In this document: positions 1 to 8,556 of the stretch, one piece after another
Layout: each line of letters starts with the position of its first letter
How positions within the stretch are numbered: the first letter of the stretch is position 1
From: VAZQ01 sp963827585
GTDB taxonomy: Bacteria > Pseudomonadota > Alphaproteobacteria > Rhizobiales > Xanthobacteraceae
Assembly (NCBI GenBank): GCA_963827585.1
Contig: CAWHCK010000013.1
Span: forward strand, 62,001-126,000
DNA: 64,000 nt
Reading direction: 5' to 3'
Notes under the pieces: generated by a model
Seen by the model: only the letters and a program-made list of their open reading frames with translations
What the model was told of the DNA's origin: nothing
Databases searched by the model: none
Made by a program: the position numbers and the translations under genes

Positions 1-525
1 GAACACATTGGTGATGGTGGAGAACACGGCGGCGGCCGGCGGAACGGCCACCACCAGCAGGTCGATCAGCGAGTGGTCGGTCAGGATGCGCTCGTAGGTC
101 TTGCGCAGAGCTGCCTGCAGGCTTTCCTGGTCGGCGCCGAAATTGGGAACCGCGGCGGCAACGACCAGGGTGCCGATCACTGCCGACCACACCACCAGCC
201 GGCCGACCGGGTACCATTCGAGCGCGCCTCCGCTGCCATTCGGCGACGGACGCGCAAGCAGGGCCAAATAGCCGAGCCACCAGGCTCCGAAGGCAATCAC
301 GGGCACGGCGATGAAAAAGACACCGGAAAATGCTGCCACCGCCGCCGTCGCCGATGCCGCGGCGATCAGCCCGGCCAGCTGGCTCCAGCCGAGCGCGGCT
401 ATCATGATCGGCAGGGGCGCCAGGTAGAACAGGAAAATGGCGGCGATCGATCCCGACGCCACCGACGCAAACAGCAGCGCCGCCGCCGCGCCAGCCCCCA
501 GTCCGACCAGTAGGATCTGCATCAT
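1..525 (-). CDS. DUF2232 integral membrane protein (partial, C-terminus beyond window)
   Basis: I translated this from the minus strand: ATG at 525, open without a stop to position 1, 175 codons visible. The product is strongly hydrophobic, with repeated membrane segments (for example LLFASVASGSIAAIFLFYLA and a later VVWSAVIGTLVVAAAV) separated by short loops. A DUF2232 protein of this type sits directly after rpsR and before rplI in many alphaproteobacteria, and position and composition both fit here. Its function is not established; residence in the ribosomal-protein operon is the main clue. A hairpin-forming repeat separates it from rpsR. The start could also be the second ATG at 522. Confidence is good for the family and low for any role. 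Confidence 0.75.
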   Translation of the reverse strand, partial: MMQILLVGLGAGAAAALLFASVASGSIAAIFLFYLAPLPIMIAALGWSQLAGLIAAASATAAVAAFSGVFFIAVPVIAFGAWWLGYLALLARPSPNGSGGALEWYPVGRLVVWSAVIGTLVVAAAVPNFGADQESLQAALRKTYERILTDHSLIDLLVVAVPPAAAVFSTITNVF

Positions 526-594
526 CTCAAGCTGTCCCGCTTCATCAGCGGTTAGAGACGGATCGACGTCCGTCCCAACCATCGCACGACGGAA

Positions 595-669
595 GGCAGA
601 CGACGGACGACAGACCGGAGGCGGGCCTCTCGCAAGTCGCTGCTCGTCCTCTGTCCTCCGTCCTCTGCC
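595..669. repeat. Imperfect inverted repeat of GACGGACGACAGA type between rpsR and DUF2232
   Basis: The left arm 595-614 (ggcagacgacggacgacaga) pairs with the right arm 650-669; 18 of 20 positions match. The loop contains gcgggcctctcg. A related arrangement (arms rich in gacagacaacaga, loop acgggcttctcg) lies at 47430-47494 before speE. It could fold into an RNA hairpin within the rpsF operon and alter expression of the downstream gene, but that is inference. Confidence 0.6.
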
Positions 670-674
670 GTCCG

Positions 675-920
675 CTATCGGATCACGTAGGGCAGCAAAC
701 CGAGAAAGCGGGCGCGCTTGATGGCGCGCGCAAGCTCGCGCTGCTTCTTGGCGGAGACCGCCGTGATCCGGCTCGGCACGATCTTGCCGCGCTCGGACAC
801 GTAGCGCTGCAGAAGCCTCACATCCTTGTAGTCGATCTTCGGTGCATTGGCCCCGGAGAACGGGCAGGTCTTGCGGCGGCGAAAGAACGGCCGACGGGTC
901 TGCTGCGGGGAGAATGCCAT
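675..920 (-). CDS. rpsR: 30S ribosomal protein bS18
   Basis: bS18 binds with bS6 on the platform of the small ribosomal subunit. The 81-residue protein shows the expected order: basic N-terminus RRPFFRRRKTCPFSG, then KIDYKDVRLLQRYVSERGKI, PSRITAVSAKKQRELARAIK and RARFLGLLPY. The frame extends upstream to a GTG at 929 and an ATG at 926, but GAGGAG at 934-929 is spaced eight bases from the ATG at 920, and MAFS is the usual alphaproteobacterial N-terminus, so I place the start there. The gene overlaps the end of rpsF and is co-transcribed with it. Confidence 0.95.
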   Translation of the reverse strand: MAFSPQQTRRPFFRRRKTCPFSGANAPKIDYKDVRLLQRYVSERGKIVPSRITAVSAKKQRELARAIKRARFLGLLPYVIR

Positions 921-925
921 GACCA

Positions 926-1411
926 TCACTCCTCGGCCGCCACAGGGGGGCTCTCGTCGAAGCTGTCGCGCGGCGGGCGACCGTCGCGGTCGCGGTCGCG
1001 CCGGTGCTCGCCACGGTCCCGATCACGAAAGCTGCCGCGATCCCGATCACGAAAGCCGAAGCCGCGGTCATCGCGCTCGCGGTCGCGGTCGACCTTGCGC
1101 ATCATCGCGGAGGGACCTTCCTCGTGCTCGTCCACGTGAACGGTGAGGTAGCGCAGCACATCCTCGCTGAGCCGTTCCTGCCGCTCCACCTCGTTGAGGG
1201 CGGCTGCGGGCGCCTCGACATTGAACAGGGTGAAATGCGCCTTGCGGTTCTTGCGCAGACGATAGGACAGCGACTTCACACCCCATTGCTCGGTCTTGGC
1301 GACCTTGCCTCCCATCTGCTCGATGATGCCTTTGAATTGGGTGGTGAGGTCTTCGACCTGCTGCGCGCTGGCGTCTTGGCGCGTCAGGAAGACGTGTTCG
1401 TAGAGTGGCAT
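926..1411 (-). CDS. rpsF: 30S ribosomal protein bS6 with charged RD-repeat tail
   Basis: bS6 pairs with bS18 in the small-subunit platform. Residues 1-95 are the classic fold (MPLYEHVFLTRQDAS, YRLRKNRKAHFTLFNVEAPA, the conserved RLSEDVLRYLTV). From about residue 108 a low-complexity tail follows, dominated by Arg-Asp dipeptides (RDRDRGSFRDRDRGEHRRDR), ending in an acidic stretch. Total 161 residues, longer than the roughly 130 of E. coli; charged tails on bS6 are common in alphaproteobacteria. It is first gene of the rpsF-rpsR-DUF2232 unit, reading away from fabD across a 319-base gap that should hold both promoters. Confidence 0.95.
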   Translation of the reverse strand: MPLYEHVFLTRQDASAQQVEDLTTQFKGIIEQMGGKVAKTEQWGVKSLSYRLRKNRKAHFTLFNVEAPAAALNEVERQERLSEDVLRYLTVHVDEHEEGPSAMMRKVDRDRERDDRGFGFRDRDRGSFRDRDRGEHRRDRDRDGRPPRDSFDESPPVAAEE

Positions 1412-1730
1412 GCGGATGCCTTTCCTGTGTCTCGTGCTCCTCCTGGCGCGAAGCCCTTCGAGCCCTTTCGGGAAAGGCTCGAAAGCTCAGAAGGCGGGAA
1501 CACGGGACGCCGGGCCATCAGGCCCTGCCACACGGCGTATCGCCGGCGGCCGTCCGTTCAGCTCCCGGCCAGGATCGAGCGGAAGCGCGCGTTATAAGGG
1601 GTCGCGGCCAAAACGCAAGGGCGGCCGGTGGCAGGCGCACGACACCGGCGGCGGTGGTGCTCGGCTTGACAGGGCGGAGGCCGGCATGTCTTAGGGCCCG
1701 ACCTCATCAAGGGGAGGGCAAGGGACCGAA
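1412..1730. other. Divergent intergenic region rpsF / fabD
   Basis: 319 bases between divergently read rpsF and fabD. Several open frames run through it but none resembles a known protein. It should hold the ribosomal operon promoter (minus) and the fabD promoter (plus); I could not pick convincing -35/-10 boxes by eye. Confidence 0.5.
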
Positions 1731-2672
1731 ATGTCGCTCGCGTTCATATTTCCGGGCCAGGGAAGCCAGGCCGTTGGCATGGGCAAGGCGCTCGCCGATG
1801 CCTTCGCACCGGCACGCGCGGTGTTCGAGGGGGTCGATGCGGCGCTCGACGAGAGGCTCAGCAAAATCATCTGGGAAGGGCCGGCCGAGATGCTGACGCT
1901 GACCGAGAATGCACAGCCCGCGCTGATGGCGGTGTCGCTCGCGGCCATGCGCGTGCTCGAAGCCGAGGCCGGCGTCGACCTCGCGCGCGATGCGCAGTTC
2001 GTCGCCGGCCATTCACTCGGGGAATACTCGGCGCTCGCGGCGGCCGGCGCGCTCACGCTCGGCGATGCCGCCCGGCTCCTGCGCATCCGGGGTCGCGCCA
2101 TGCAGAAGGCGGTCCCCGTCGGCACCGGTGCCATGGCGGCGCTGCTCGGGCTCGACTTCGATCAGGCGGCGGCGGTCGCCGCCGAGGCCGCCCAGGGCCA
2201 GGTCTGTCAGGCCGCCAACGACAACGGCGGCGGACAGGTGGTCGTCTCCGGTGACAAGGCCGCCGTCGAGCGCGCGGTCGAGATCGCCAAGGAAAAAGGC
2301 GCCCGGCGCGCCATGATGCTGCCGGTATCCGCTCCCTTCCATTGCGCGCTGATGCAACCTGCCGCCGACGCCATGGCCACGGCGCTGGCGGAGGTCGCGC
2401 TGAAGCCGCCGGTGGTGCCGGTCGTCGCCAATGTGCTGGTCAAACCGATCAGCGACCCCGGGGAGATCGCGCGGGCGCTTGTTGCGCAAGTGACCGGCAC
2501 GGTGCGTTGGCGCGAATCGGTCGCCTTCATGGCGGCTGCGGGCGTTACCAGGTTCTACGAGATCGGCGCCGGCAAGGTCTTGAGCGGCCTCGTCAAGCGC
2601 ATTGCCGACGGAACGAGCGGCATCCCGATCGGGACGCCGGACGAAGTCGCGGCATTCCGAAGTTCGTATTGA
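1731..2672 (+). CDS. fabD: Malonyl-CoA:ACP transacylase
   Basis: Moves the malonyl group from CoA to acyl carrier protein, feeding type II fatty-acid elongation in the cytosol. The 313-residue protein has the N-terminal FIFPGQGSQ (5-13), the nucleophile elbow GHSLGE (93-98, Ser95) and the partner histidine in SAPFHCALM (His204). Length fits the family. The extreme C-terminus (AFRSSY) and the TGA stop are read from a dispersed palindromic repeat starting at 2654, so the native end was probably different. It heads the fabD-fabG-acpP-fabF cluster. Confidence 0.97.
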   Translation: MSLAFIFPGQGSQAVGMGKALADAFAPARAVFEGVDAALDERLSKIIWEGPAEMLTLTENAQPALMAVSLAAMRVLEAEAGVDLARDAQFVAGHSLGEYSALAAAGALTLGDAARLLRIRGRAMQKAVPVGTGAMAALLGLDFDQAAAVAAEAAQGQVCQAANDNGGGQVVVSGDKAAVERAVEIAKEKGARRAMMLPVSAPFHCALMQPAADAMATALAEVALKPPVVPVVANVLVKPISDPGEIARALVAQVTGTVRWRESVAFMAAAGVTRFYEIGAGKVLSGLVKRIADGTSGIPIGTPDEVAAFRSSY

Positions 2673-2714
2673 GCGCGCTGCAAGATGTGACGAACTTCGG
2701 AATCGGGACACTAG
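2654..2714. repeat. Palindromic repeat family A1, copy 1
   Basis: Inverted arms attccgaagttcg (2654-2666) and cgaacttcggaat (2691-2703), followed by cgggacactag ending at 2714. The left CTAG arm of other copies is missing because the element runs into fabD. Nearly identical, including the loop, to the copy at 23302-23375. It lies within the fab cluster between fabD and fabG and contains the fabD stop codon. Confidence 0.9.
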
Positions 2715-2793
2715 CATGGCGTAGCTTTGATAGTTCTTGCGATCCGCTGATGACCGCCAAACTGATGCAGGCATAGTTTCCGAGGAGCGATCG

Positions 2794-3531
2794 ATGTTCG
2801 ATCTGACCGGCAAGACCGCGCTCGTGACCGGGGCGACCGGCGGGATCGGGGGCGCGATCGCGCGGGCGTTTCACCAGCAGGGCGCAACCGTCGCGATTTC
2901 CGGTACCCGACGCGATGCGCTCGATACGCTTGCCGGCGAGCTCGCCGACCGAGTCCATGTGCTCCCCTGCAACCTCGCGGACAAGGACGAAGTCGAGGCG
3001 CTGGTGCCGAAATCGGAGGAAGCCATGGGCAAGCTCGATATTCTGGTGGCCAATGCCGGGATCACGAAGGACAATCTCCTGGTCCAGTTGCGGGATGAGG
3101 ACTGGGACCAGGTCGTTGCCGTCAATCTGACGGCGACCTTCCGGCTCGCGCGCGCGGCCGTGCGCGGGATGATGCGGCGCCGCTTCGGCCGGGTCATCGG
3201 CATCACGTCGGTGGTCGGCGTCACCGGTAATCCCGGCCAAGGCAACTATACCGCCAGCAAGGCCGGCATGATCGGTATGATCAAGTCGATCGCCGGCGAA
3301 TATGCCAAACGCGGGGTAACGGCGAACGCGATCGCGCCCGGCTTCATTGCCACTGCCATGACCGACAAGCTCACCGACAGGCAGCGGGAGGCGATCCTCG
3401 TGCGGGTACCGGCGGGCCAACTCGGCGCGGGGGCGGACGTCGCAGCGGCCGCGGTCTTTCTCGCCTCGGAGGAGGCCGCTTACGTCACCGGCCAAACGCT
3501 CCATGTCAACGGCGGCATGGCGATGATTTGA
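2794..3531 (+). CDS. fabG: 3-oxoacyl-[ACP] reductase
   Basis: NADPH-dependent reduction of 3-ketoacyl-ACP to 3-hydroxyacyl-ACP in fatty-acid elongation. Classical short-chain dehydrogenase of 245 residues: cofactor loop TGATGGIG (12-19), NAG (87-89), Asn111, and the catalytic Ser139, Tyr152, Lys156 (NYTASKAG). It ends with the typical YVTGQTLHVNGGMAMI. I chose the ATG at 2794, preceded by GAGGAG around 2782-2787; the open frame extends further upstream without family similarity. It follows fabD by 121 bases, part of which is the repeat element. Confidence 0.97.
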   Translation: MFDLTGKTALVTGATGGIGGAIARAFHQQGATVAISGTRRDALDTLAGELADRVHVLPCNLADKDEVEALVPKSEEAMGKLDILVANAGITKDNLLVQLRDEDWDQVVAVNLTATFRLARAAVRGMMRRRFGRVIGITSVVGVTGNPGQGNYTASKAGMIGMIKSIAGEYAKRGVTANAIAPGFIATAMTDKLTDRQREAILVRVPAGQLGAGADVAAAAVFLASEEAAYVTGQTLHVNGGMAMI

Positions 3532-3765
3532 GCGCAGCGTTTGCGACCAATGGGGGTTCCCATGCGGCGCGGCCGCGCTGGTCAAGGCTTTTGAAGTATG
3601 GTAACCGAGCTTCGGTTGGCTGGGGCGGCACAACGGTTGCAATCATCACAGGGGGGTCCGCTCGCGACCCGATGATCCGACGCCGGACGCCACGCAAGCC
3701 CATACCGCAATGGCTCGGGGGCGCTGACCGATCGAGCCCAATTCAAAGGACACGAGGTTGGAGCG

Positions 3766-4005
3766 ATGAGCGACATTGGCGAGCGGGTGAAGAAGATCGT
3801 CGTGGAGCACTTGGGCGTCGAGGCCGACAAGGTGACCGAGAACGCGAGCTTCATCGACGACCTCGGTGCCGACAGCCTCGACACGGTCGAACTCGTCATG
3901 GCGTTCGAGGAAGAATTCGGCTGCGAGATCCCCGACGACGCCGCCGAGACCATCTTGACGGTGGGCGACGCCATCAAGTTTCTCGAGAAAAACGCAAAGA
4001 GCTGA
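3766..4005 (+). CDS. acpP: Acyl carrier protein
   Basis: Carries growing acyl chains on a phosphopantetheine arm. 79 residues, strongly acidic, with the attachment motif GADSLDTVELVMAFEEEFG; Ser37 is the modified residue. Helix IV region ETILTVGDAIKFLEKN is typical. Separated from fabG by 234 bases with no other gene, which suggests its own promoter, as is common for this highly expressed gene. fabF follows after 277 bases. Confidence 0.98.
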   Translation: MSDIGERVKKIVVEHLGVEADKVTENASFIDDLGADSLDTVELVMAFEEEFGCEIPDDAAETILTVGDAIKFLEKNAKS

Positions 4006-4282
4006 CGACCGTCATTTTGAACGGCACCTCGCGGTTTGTGCGATCGGACTTTGCCTTGGCGCGCTGCGGCGTCGGGGGAGTATGATATTGGCGGTGGGGC
4101 GTGCTTTGGGGCTGAGCGCAGACCGGGCACCGCAGCCAAGGCGGCTTCAGCCGGCTCAGGCGCTGCAGGGACTGATCTCGAGTGAGCCCGAGGTCGGTTG
4201 CGAGCGCGCTCGCTTCAGAAGCTGGGCGTTCCGAGGGAAAACCCGCTTCCACTTTTAGCGAACGCGCTCTATGGAGTCGAAG

Positions 4283-5554
4283 ATGAGACGCGTCGTCGTC
4301 ACAGGACTCGGCATGGTGACGCCGCTCGCTTGCGGCGTCGAGCTGACGTGGCAACGCCTCGTCAACGGCGAGAGCGGGGCAAGGCGCATCGAGACGTTCG
4401 ACGTCTCGGATTTGCCGGCGAAGATCGCCTGCCAGGTTCCGCGCGGCGACGGCTCCGACGGCAGCTTCGATCCCGACCAATGGATGGAGCCGAAGGAACA
4501 GCGCAAGGTCGATGACTTCATCATCTTTGCCATGTGCGCCGCACGCCAGGCGCTCGACGATGCGGGCTGGACGCCTGCGACCTACGAACAGCAGATCGAA
4601 ACCGGCGTGATGATCGGCTCCGGGATCGGCGGCCTCACCGGCATTGCCGAGACCGCGATCGTGCTGAAGGAGCGAGGCCCGCGGCGCGTGTCGCCGTTCT
4701 TCATCCCCGGCCGCTTGATCAATCTCGCATCGGGCTATGTGTCGATTGCGCACGGCCTCAAGGGCCCCAACCACGCGGTGGTGACGGCTTGCTCGACCGG
4801 GGCGCATGCCATCGGAGACGCCGCGCGGCTCATCGCGCTCGGGGACGCGGAGGTCATGGTGGCGGGCGGCGCCGAGTCGCCGGTCTCGCGCATCGGCATG
4901 GCGGGTTTCGTCGCCTGTCGCGCGCTGTCGACGGCGTTCAATGACACGCCGGAACGCGCGTCCCGACCCTACGACCGCGATCGCGACGGCTTCGTGATAG
5001 GCGAGGGCGCGGGCGTCGTAGTGCTCGAAACCTACGAGCACGCCAAGCGGCGCGGAGCCAGGATGTATGCCGAGCTCATCGGTTACGGGCTCTCGGGAGA
5101 TGCCCATCACATCACGGCGCCGGCCGAGGACGGCGATGGCGCCTTGCGCTGCATGAGTGCGGCGATCAAGCGTGCCGGTATCTCGGCAGCGGAAATCGAC
5201 TACATCAATGCCCACGGCACCTCGACGCCGCTCGGCGACGAGATCGAGCTCGGCGCGGTGCATCGCCTGGTCGGCAACGCTGCGGGGCGCATCAGCATGT
5301 CCTCGACCAAGTCCTCGATCGGGCACCTGCTGGGAGCGGCCGGTGCGGTCGAAGCCATCTTCTCGATCCTTGCGATGCGCGACGGCGTCGCGCCGCCGAC
5401 CATCAATCTCGACAATCCGTCAGTGGAGACGCCGATCGATCTCGTGCCGCATCGCTCGAGAAAGCGGGGCATCGACTTGGTTCTCTCCAACTCTTTCGGA
5501 TTCGGCGGGACGAACGCTTCGCTGGTATTCCGCCGCCTTCCGGACCAAGCGTGA
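4283..5554 (+). CDS. fabF: 3-oxoacyl-[ACP] synthase II
   Basis: Condenses malonyl-ACP with acyl-ACP in fatty-acid elongation, including the step needed for cis-vaccenate. The thiolase-fold protein (423 residues from this start) carries the nucleophilic cysteine in VVTACSTGAHA (about residue 170) and the two histidines in YINAHGTSTPLGD (near 310) and SSIGHLLGAAG (near 345). The C-terminal NSFGFGGTNASLVF is diagnostic. An in-frame ATG at 4271 exists, but GGAG at 4273-4276 is well placed for the ATG at 4283, and MRRVVVTGLG is the usual N-terminus. Confidence 0.97.
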   Translation: MRRVVVTGLGMVTPLACGVELTWQRLVNGESGARRIETFDVSDLPAKIACQVPRGDGSDGSFDPDQWMEPKEQRKVDDFIIFAMCAARQALDDAGWTPATYEQQIETGVMIGSGIGGLTGIAETAIVLKERGPRRVSPFFIPGRLINLASGYVSIAHGLKGPNHAVVTACSTGAHAIGDAARLIALGDAEVMVAGGAESPVSRIGMAGFVACRALSTAFNDTPERASRPYDRDRDGFVIGEGAGVVVLETYEHAKRRGARMYAELIGYGLSGDAHHITAPAEDGDGALRCMSAAIKRAGISAAEIDYINAHGTSTPLGDEIELGAVHRLVGNAAGRISMSSTKSSIGHLLGAAGAVEAIFSILAMRDGVAPPTINLDNPSVETPIDLVPHRSRKRGIDLVLSNSFGFGGTNASLVFRRLPDQA

Positions 5555-5874
5555 GCCGCGCGCTCCGGCCGAGTGGACCGCGAGGCGGACATGCCGTCGG
5601 GCAGTGGTATCTGGAATCATTCTGTACTTGTGGTCGCGAGCGCGTGGCCGACCACCGCCTGCCGGGTGCGCTCCGCGGTTCCTACCTTTGGCCATATTCG
5701 CGCATAATATGGGCCGGTTCGGTCGTCGAATGTGCCGAGGGCCCGATCGCAGACCGGCAAAGATCAAGCGTGCAGATGCCAGCGGGGGCGTGGGGTCGAT
5801 ACCGGAATTGGTCGCTACCAGAATTGAATGCCGGTGGTAGCGGCCATGGTGGCGTCGAAGTGGGGGCATAGGCG
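5555..5874. other. Intergenic region fabF / mltG
   Basis: 320 bases with no supported gene. Short open frames cross it, none with recognisable similarity. The segment near 5695-5710 (attcgcgcataatatg) is locally AT-rich and could be part of a promoter for mltG, but I cannot define boxes. Confidence 0.4.
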
Positions 5875-7560
5875 GTGAATTCAGACGACACGCCGCCCGG
5901 GGGCAACGGACGCGATCTCGCGCGTCCACAAGCCGCCCCGGCTACCTCCAGCCCCGGGCCAGCCCGCGTCGACGTCCCGCCGCCCAACGTGGCAGGCACC
6001 GGGCTGCCCCTGTCGGTGACTTCGACGAGCCCGGACCGGGACGCCACACCGGCCGTCCGCCATCGGGTGGCTGCCGGCCTGCCGCCGCAGCCGCCACCGT
6101 TCTCGGTCGCCGCGCCCGCGAACGCCGCGCCCCAGCCGAATCCTGTGGCTCCCGGGGCGGCCAGCAGGCCGCACGCGGCGGAATCGCCGACGCCGGACCG
6201 GCCGCCGGCCAAGGCCGCCGCGGTTTCAGCCGCCCCCGGCCCTTCGATGCCGGCATCGGGCATGCTTCAGCCAGCATCGCCGGCACGGGTGGTGCTTGGC
6301 GCGAGCGAGCCGGAACCGCCCATATCCGGGCGGCCGGATGGACTTGGCGCCTCGCTCATGGAGCCCAAGCGGATCACGCCGCGAAGTCCGCGTGCCGCGC
6401 TCGAGCCCGATCACGTGCCAGGGCCCGCCCGTCCTTCGCGGCGTGCGCGCAATCCGCTGGTGATCGTGGGCAATGCCGTTTTGACCGTGGTGGTCCTCGT
6501 CCTTCTCCTCGGGGGCGCGGCAGTCGTTTTCGGCAAGAGCCGATTCGAGGCGCCGGGCCCCTTGCAAGAGGACAAGATCGTCAACATTCCCCCGCGCTCC
6601 GGCATCGTGGAGATTGCCGACCTGCTCGGTCGCGAAGGGGTGATGGATGCGCACCGCCTGGTCTTCATCGGCGGGGTGTTCGCGCTCAGGGCGCGCTCGG
6701 AGCTCAAGGCCGGCGAATATCTCTTCCCCAAGCGGGCGAGCGTCAAAGACGTCGTGGAAACGATCGTCGAAGGCAAGGTGGTGCAGCACCAGCTCACCAT
6801 TCCCGAGGGCCTGACATCGGAGCAAGTCGTCGCGCGGCTGCTCGAGAACGACATTCTCTCCGGCAACATCAAGGATGTTCCGAGAGAAGGCAGCCTCCTA
6901 CCCGATAGCTACAATTTCAACCGCGGCTTCACGCGCGAGCAGCTGATCCAGCGCATGCGCCAGGCACAAGATCGGTTGGTGCGGGAAGTCTGGGAGCGCC
7001 GCAATCCCGACGTGCCGGTCAAGACGCCCGACCAGCTCGTCATTCTCGCGTCCATCATCGAGAAGGAGACCGGCAAGCCCGAGGAGCGCACCCGCATCGC
7101 AGCGGTGTTCGCGAACCGGCTCAAGCAGAAGATGAAGCTGCAATCGGATCCGACCATCATCTACGGCCTCGTTTTCGGCAAGGGCAGCCTCGGCCATCCG
7201 CTCACCAAGAGCGAGATCGCGCAGCCGACGCCCTACAACACCTATGTCATCGACGGCCTGCCGCCCGGACCGATCGCCAATCCCGGTCGCGCCTCGGTCG
7301 AAGCCGCGGCCAATCCGGCGCGCACGAAAGAGCTCTATTTTGCGGCCGACGGCACCGGCGGACATGCTTTCGCCGAGACCTATGATCAGCACTTGAAGAA
7401 CGTCGCGCGCTTGCGCGCGGTCGAGCAGGAGCAGCGAGGAGAGGCGTCGGCTCCGGAACTGCAAGCGCCGCGGCACGTGCGCGCGCCCGCGCCCGCGCCC
7501 GCGCAGCGCAGCAAGCGCAACGCCAGCGGCTCGCCGCGGGCCGCGGGAGCCGCGCAATAG
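5875..7560 (+). CDS. mltG: Endolytic murein transglycosylase MltG
   Basis: Cleaves nascent peptidoglycan glycan strands near their membrane anchor and so sets strand length; YceG/MltG family. From the GTG at 5875 the protein is 561 residues: a Pro/Ala-rich cytosolic stretch (1-190), SRRARNPLVI, one membrane helix (about 195-217), then the periplasmic YceG domain with TIPEGLTSEQV, the catalytic Glu region SIIEKETGKPEER (about 394-406), LQSDPTIIYG and YNTYVIDGLPPGPI. The family is usually 330-430 residues, and the ATG at 6358 (MEPKRITPRSPRAALEPD) would give about 400, so the long N-terminus may not be translated. The tail is a low-complexity Ala/Pro/Arg segment. Confidence 0.9.
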   Translation: MNSDDTPPGGNGRDLARPQAAPATSSPGPARVDVPPPNVAGTGLPLSVTSTSPDRDATPAVRHRVAAGLPPQPPPFSVAAPANAAPQPNPVAPGAASRPHAAESPTPDRPPAKAAAVSAAPGPSMPASGMLQPASPARVVLGASEPEPPISGRPDGLGASLMEPKRITPRSPRAALEPDHVPGPARPSRRARNPLVIVGNAVLTVVVLVLLLGGAAVVFGKSRFEAPGPLQEDKIVNIPPRSGIVEIADLLGREGVMDAHRLVFIGGVFALRARSELKAGEYLFPKRASVKDVVETIVEGKVVQHQLTIPEGLTSEQVVARLLENDILSGNIKDVPREGSLLPDSYNFNRGFTREQLIQRMRQAQDRLVREVWERRNPDVPVKTPDQLVILASIIEKETGKPEERTRIAAVFANRLKQKMKLQSDPTIIYGLVFGKGSLGHPLTKSEIAQPTPYNTYVIDGLPPGPIANPGRASVEAAANPARTKELYFAADGTGGHAFAETYDQHLKNVARLRAVEQEQRGEASAPELQAPRHVRAPAPAPAQRSKRNASGSPRAAGAAQ

Positions 7561-7664
7561 CCGCTCTGTGACGCCGTATCCTTGCGCCCTTGTGACCCCA
7601 CGCCCCCGCCGCTAAGGTCCCGGCCCGATTCGCTCATCCAAGATCCTTCCGTGGGTAGAGGCCG

Positions 7665-8552
7665 ATGGCGCTCTCGAGCATGACCGGCTTCGCGCGGGGC
7701 CACGGCGTGAGCGGTGCCTATGGCTGGTCCTGGGAGCTCAAATCGGTCAATGCCAAGGGGCTCGACCTGCGGCTGCGCCTGCCGGTCGGCTGGGATGCAG
7801 TCGAGGGTCCGGTGCGAAATGGCGCGGCGCAGGTGCTCGCGCGTGGCACGGTCTATGGCACGCTCACGGTCGAGCGGCAGGGGATCGCGCCGGTCGTGCG
7901 CGTCAACGAGCCGGTGCTGGCGGCCGTGCTCACGACCATCAAGAGCCTTGCCGGGCGCGTGGATGCCGCCGCGCCGCGGCTCGACGGAATCCTGTCGCTC
8001 AAGGGCGTGATCGAGGTGATCGACGAGGACGAGCGCGAGGAGGATCGTCGCGCCGCTGAGGCGGCGGTCATCGCCGGTTTCCGTGCCACGGTCGCGGAGC
8101 TTGCCGCCATGCGCCGGCACGAAGGCGAGGCCTTGGGGCAAGTCTTGACCCAGCGCGTGAGGGAAATCGCTGCGCTAGCCGCCCGGGCGGACAGTGCGCC
8201 GGGCCGCCGGCCGGAGGCGATCAAGGCCCGCGTCGCCGAGCAGGTGGCAATGCTGCTCGACACGTCCAGCCGCTTCGATCCCGATCGCCTGCATCAGGAG
8301 GCGATCCTGATCGCCACCAAGGCCGATATCCGGGAGGAGCTCGATCGCCTCGCCGCGCATGCCGCGCAGGTCGAGCGGCTGATCACCGACGGCGGGGCGG
8401 TCGGCCGGCGGCTCGATTTCCTCGCCCAGGAACTCAATCGCGAAGCGAACACGCTGTGCTCCAAGTCGAACGACGTGGAGCTGACCAATATCGGGCTCGA
8501 GCTCAAGAGCGTGGTCGAGCAGTTCCGAGAGCAGGTGCAGAACCTGGAATGA
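7665..8552 (+). CDS. YicC-family endoribonuclease
   Basis: YicC proteins are stress-linked endoribonucleases; in E. coli YicC promotes decay of the small RNA RyhB. The 295-residue protein begins with the family signature MALSSMTGFARG and ends with the conserved C-terminal block RLDFLAQELNREANTLCSKS...ELKSVVEQFREQVQNLE. Length is exactly typical. It is followed four bases later by gmk; yicC-gmk linkage is widespread in proteobacteria and supports both calls. I see no truncation. Confidence 0.93.
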   Translation: MALSSMTGFARGHGVSGAYGWSWELKSVNAKGLDLRLRLPVGWDAVEGPVRNGAAQVLARGTVYGTLTVERQGIAPVVRVNEPVLAAVLTTIKSLAGRVDAAAPRLDGILSLKGVIEVIDEDEREEDRRAAEAAVIAGFRATVAELAAMRRHEGEALGQVLTQRVREIAALAARADSAPGRRPEAIKARVAEQVAMLLDTSSRFDPDRLHQEAILIATKADIREELDRLAAHAAQVERLITDGGAVGRRLDFLAQELNREANTLCSKSNDVELTNIGLELKSVVEQFREQVQNLE

Positions 8553-8556
8553 GCCG

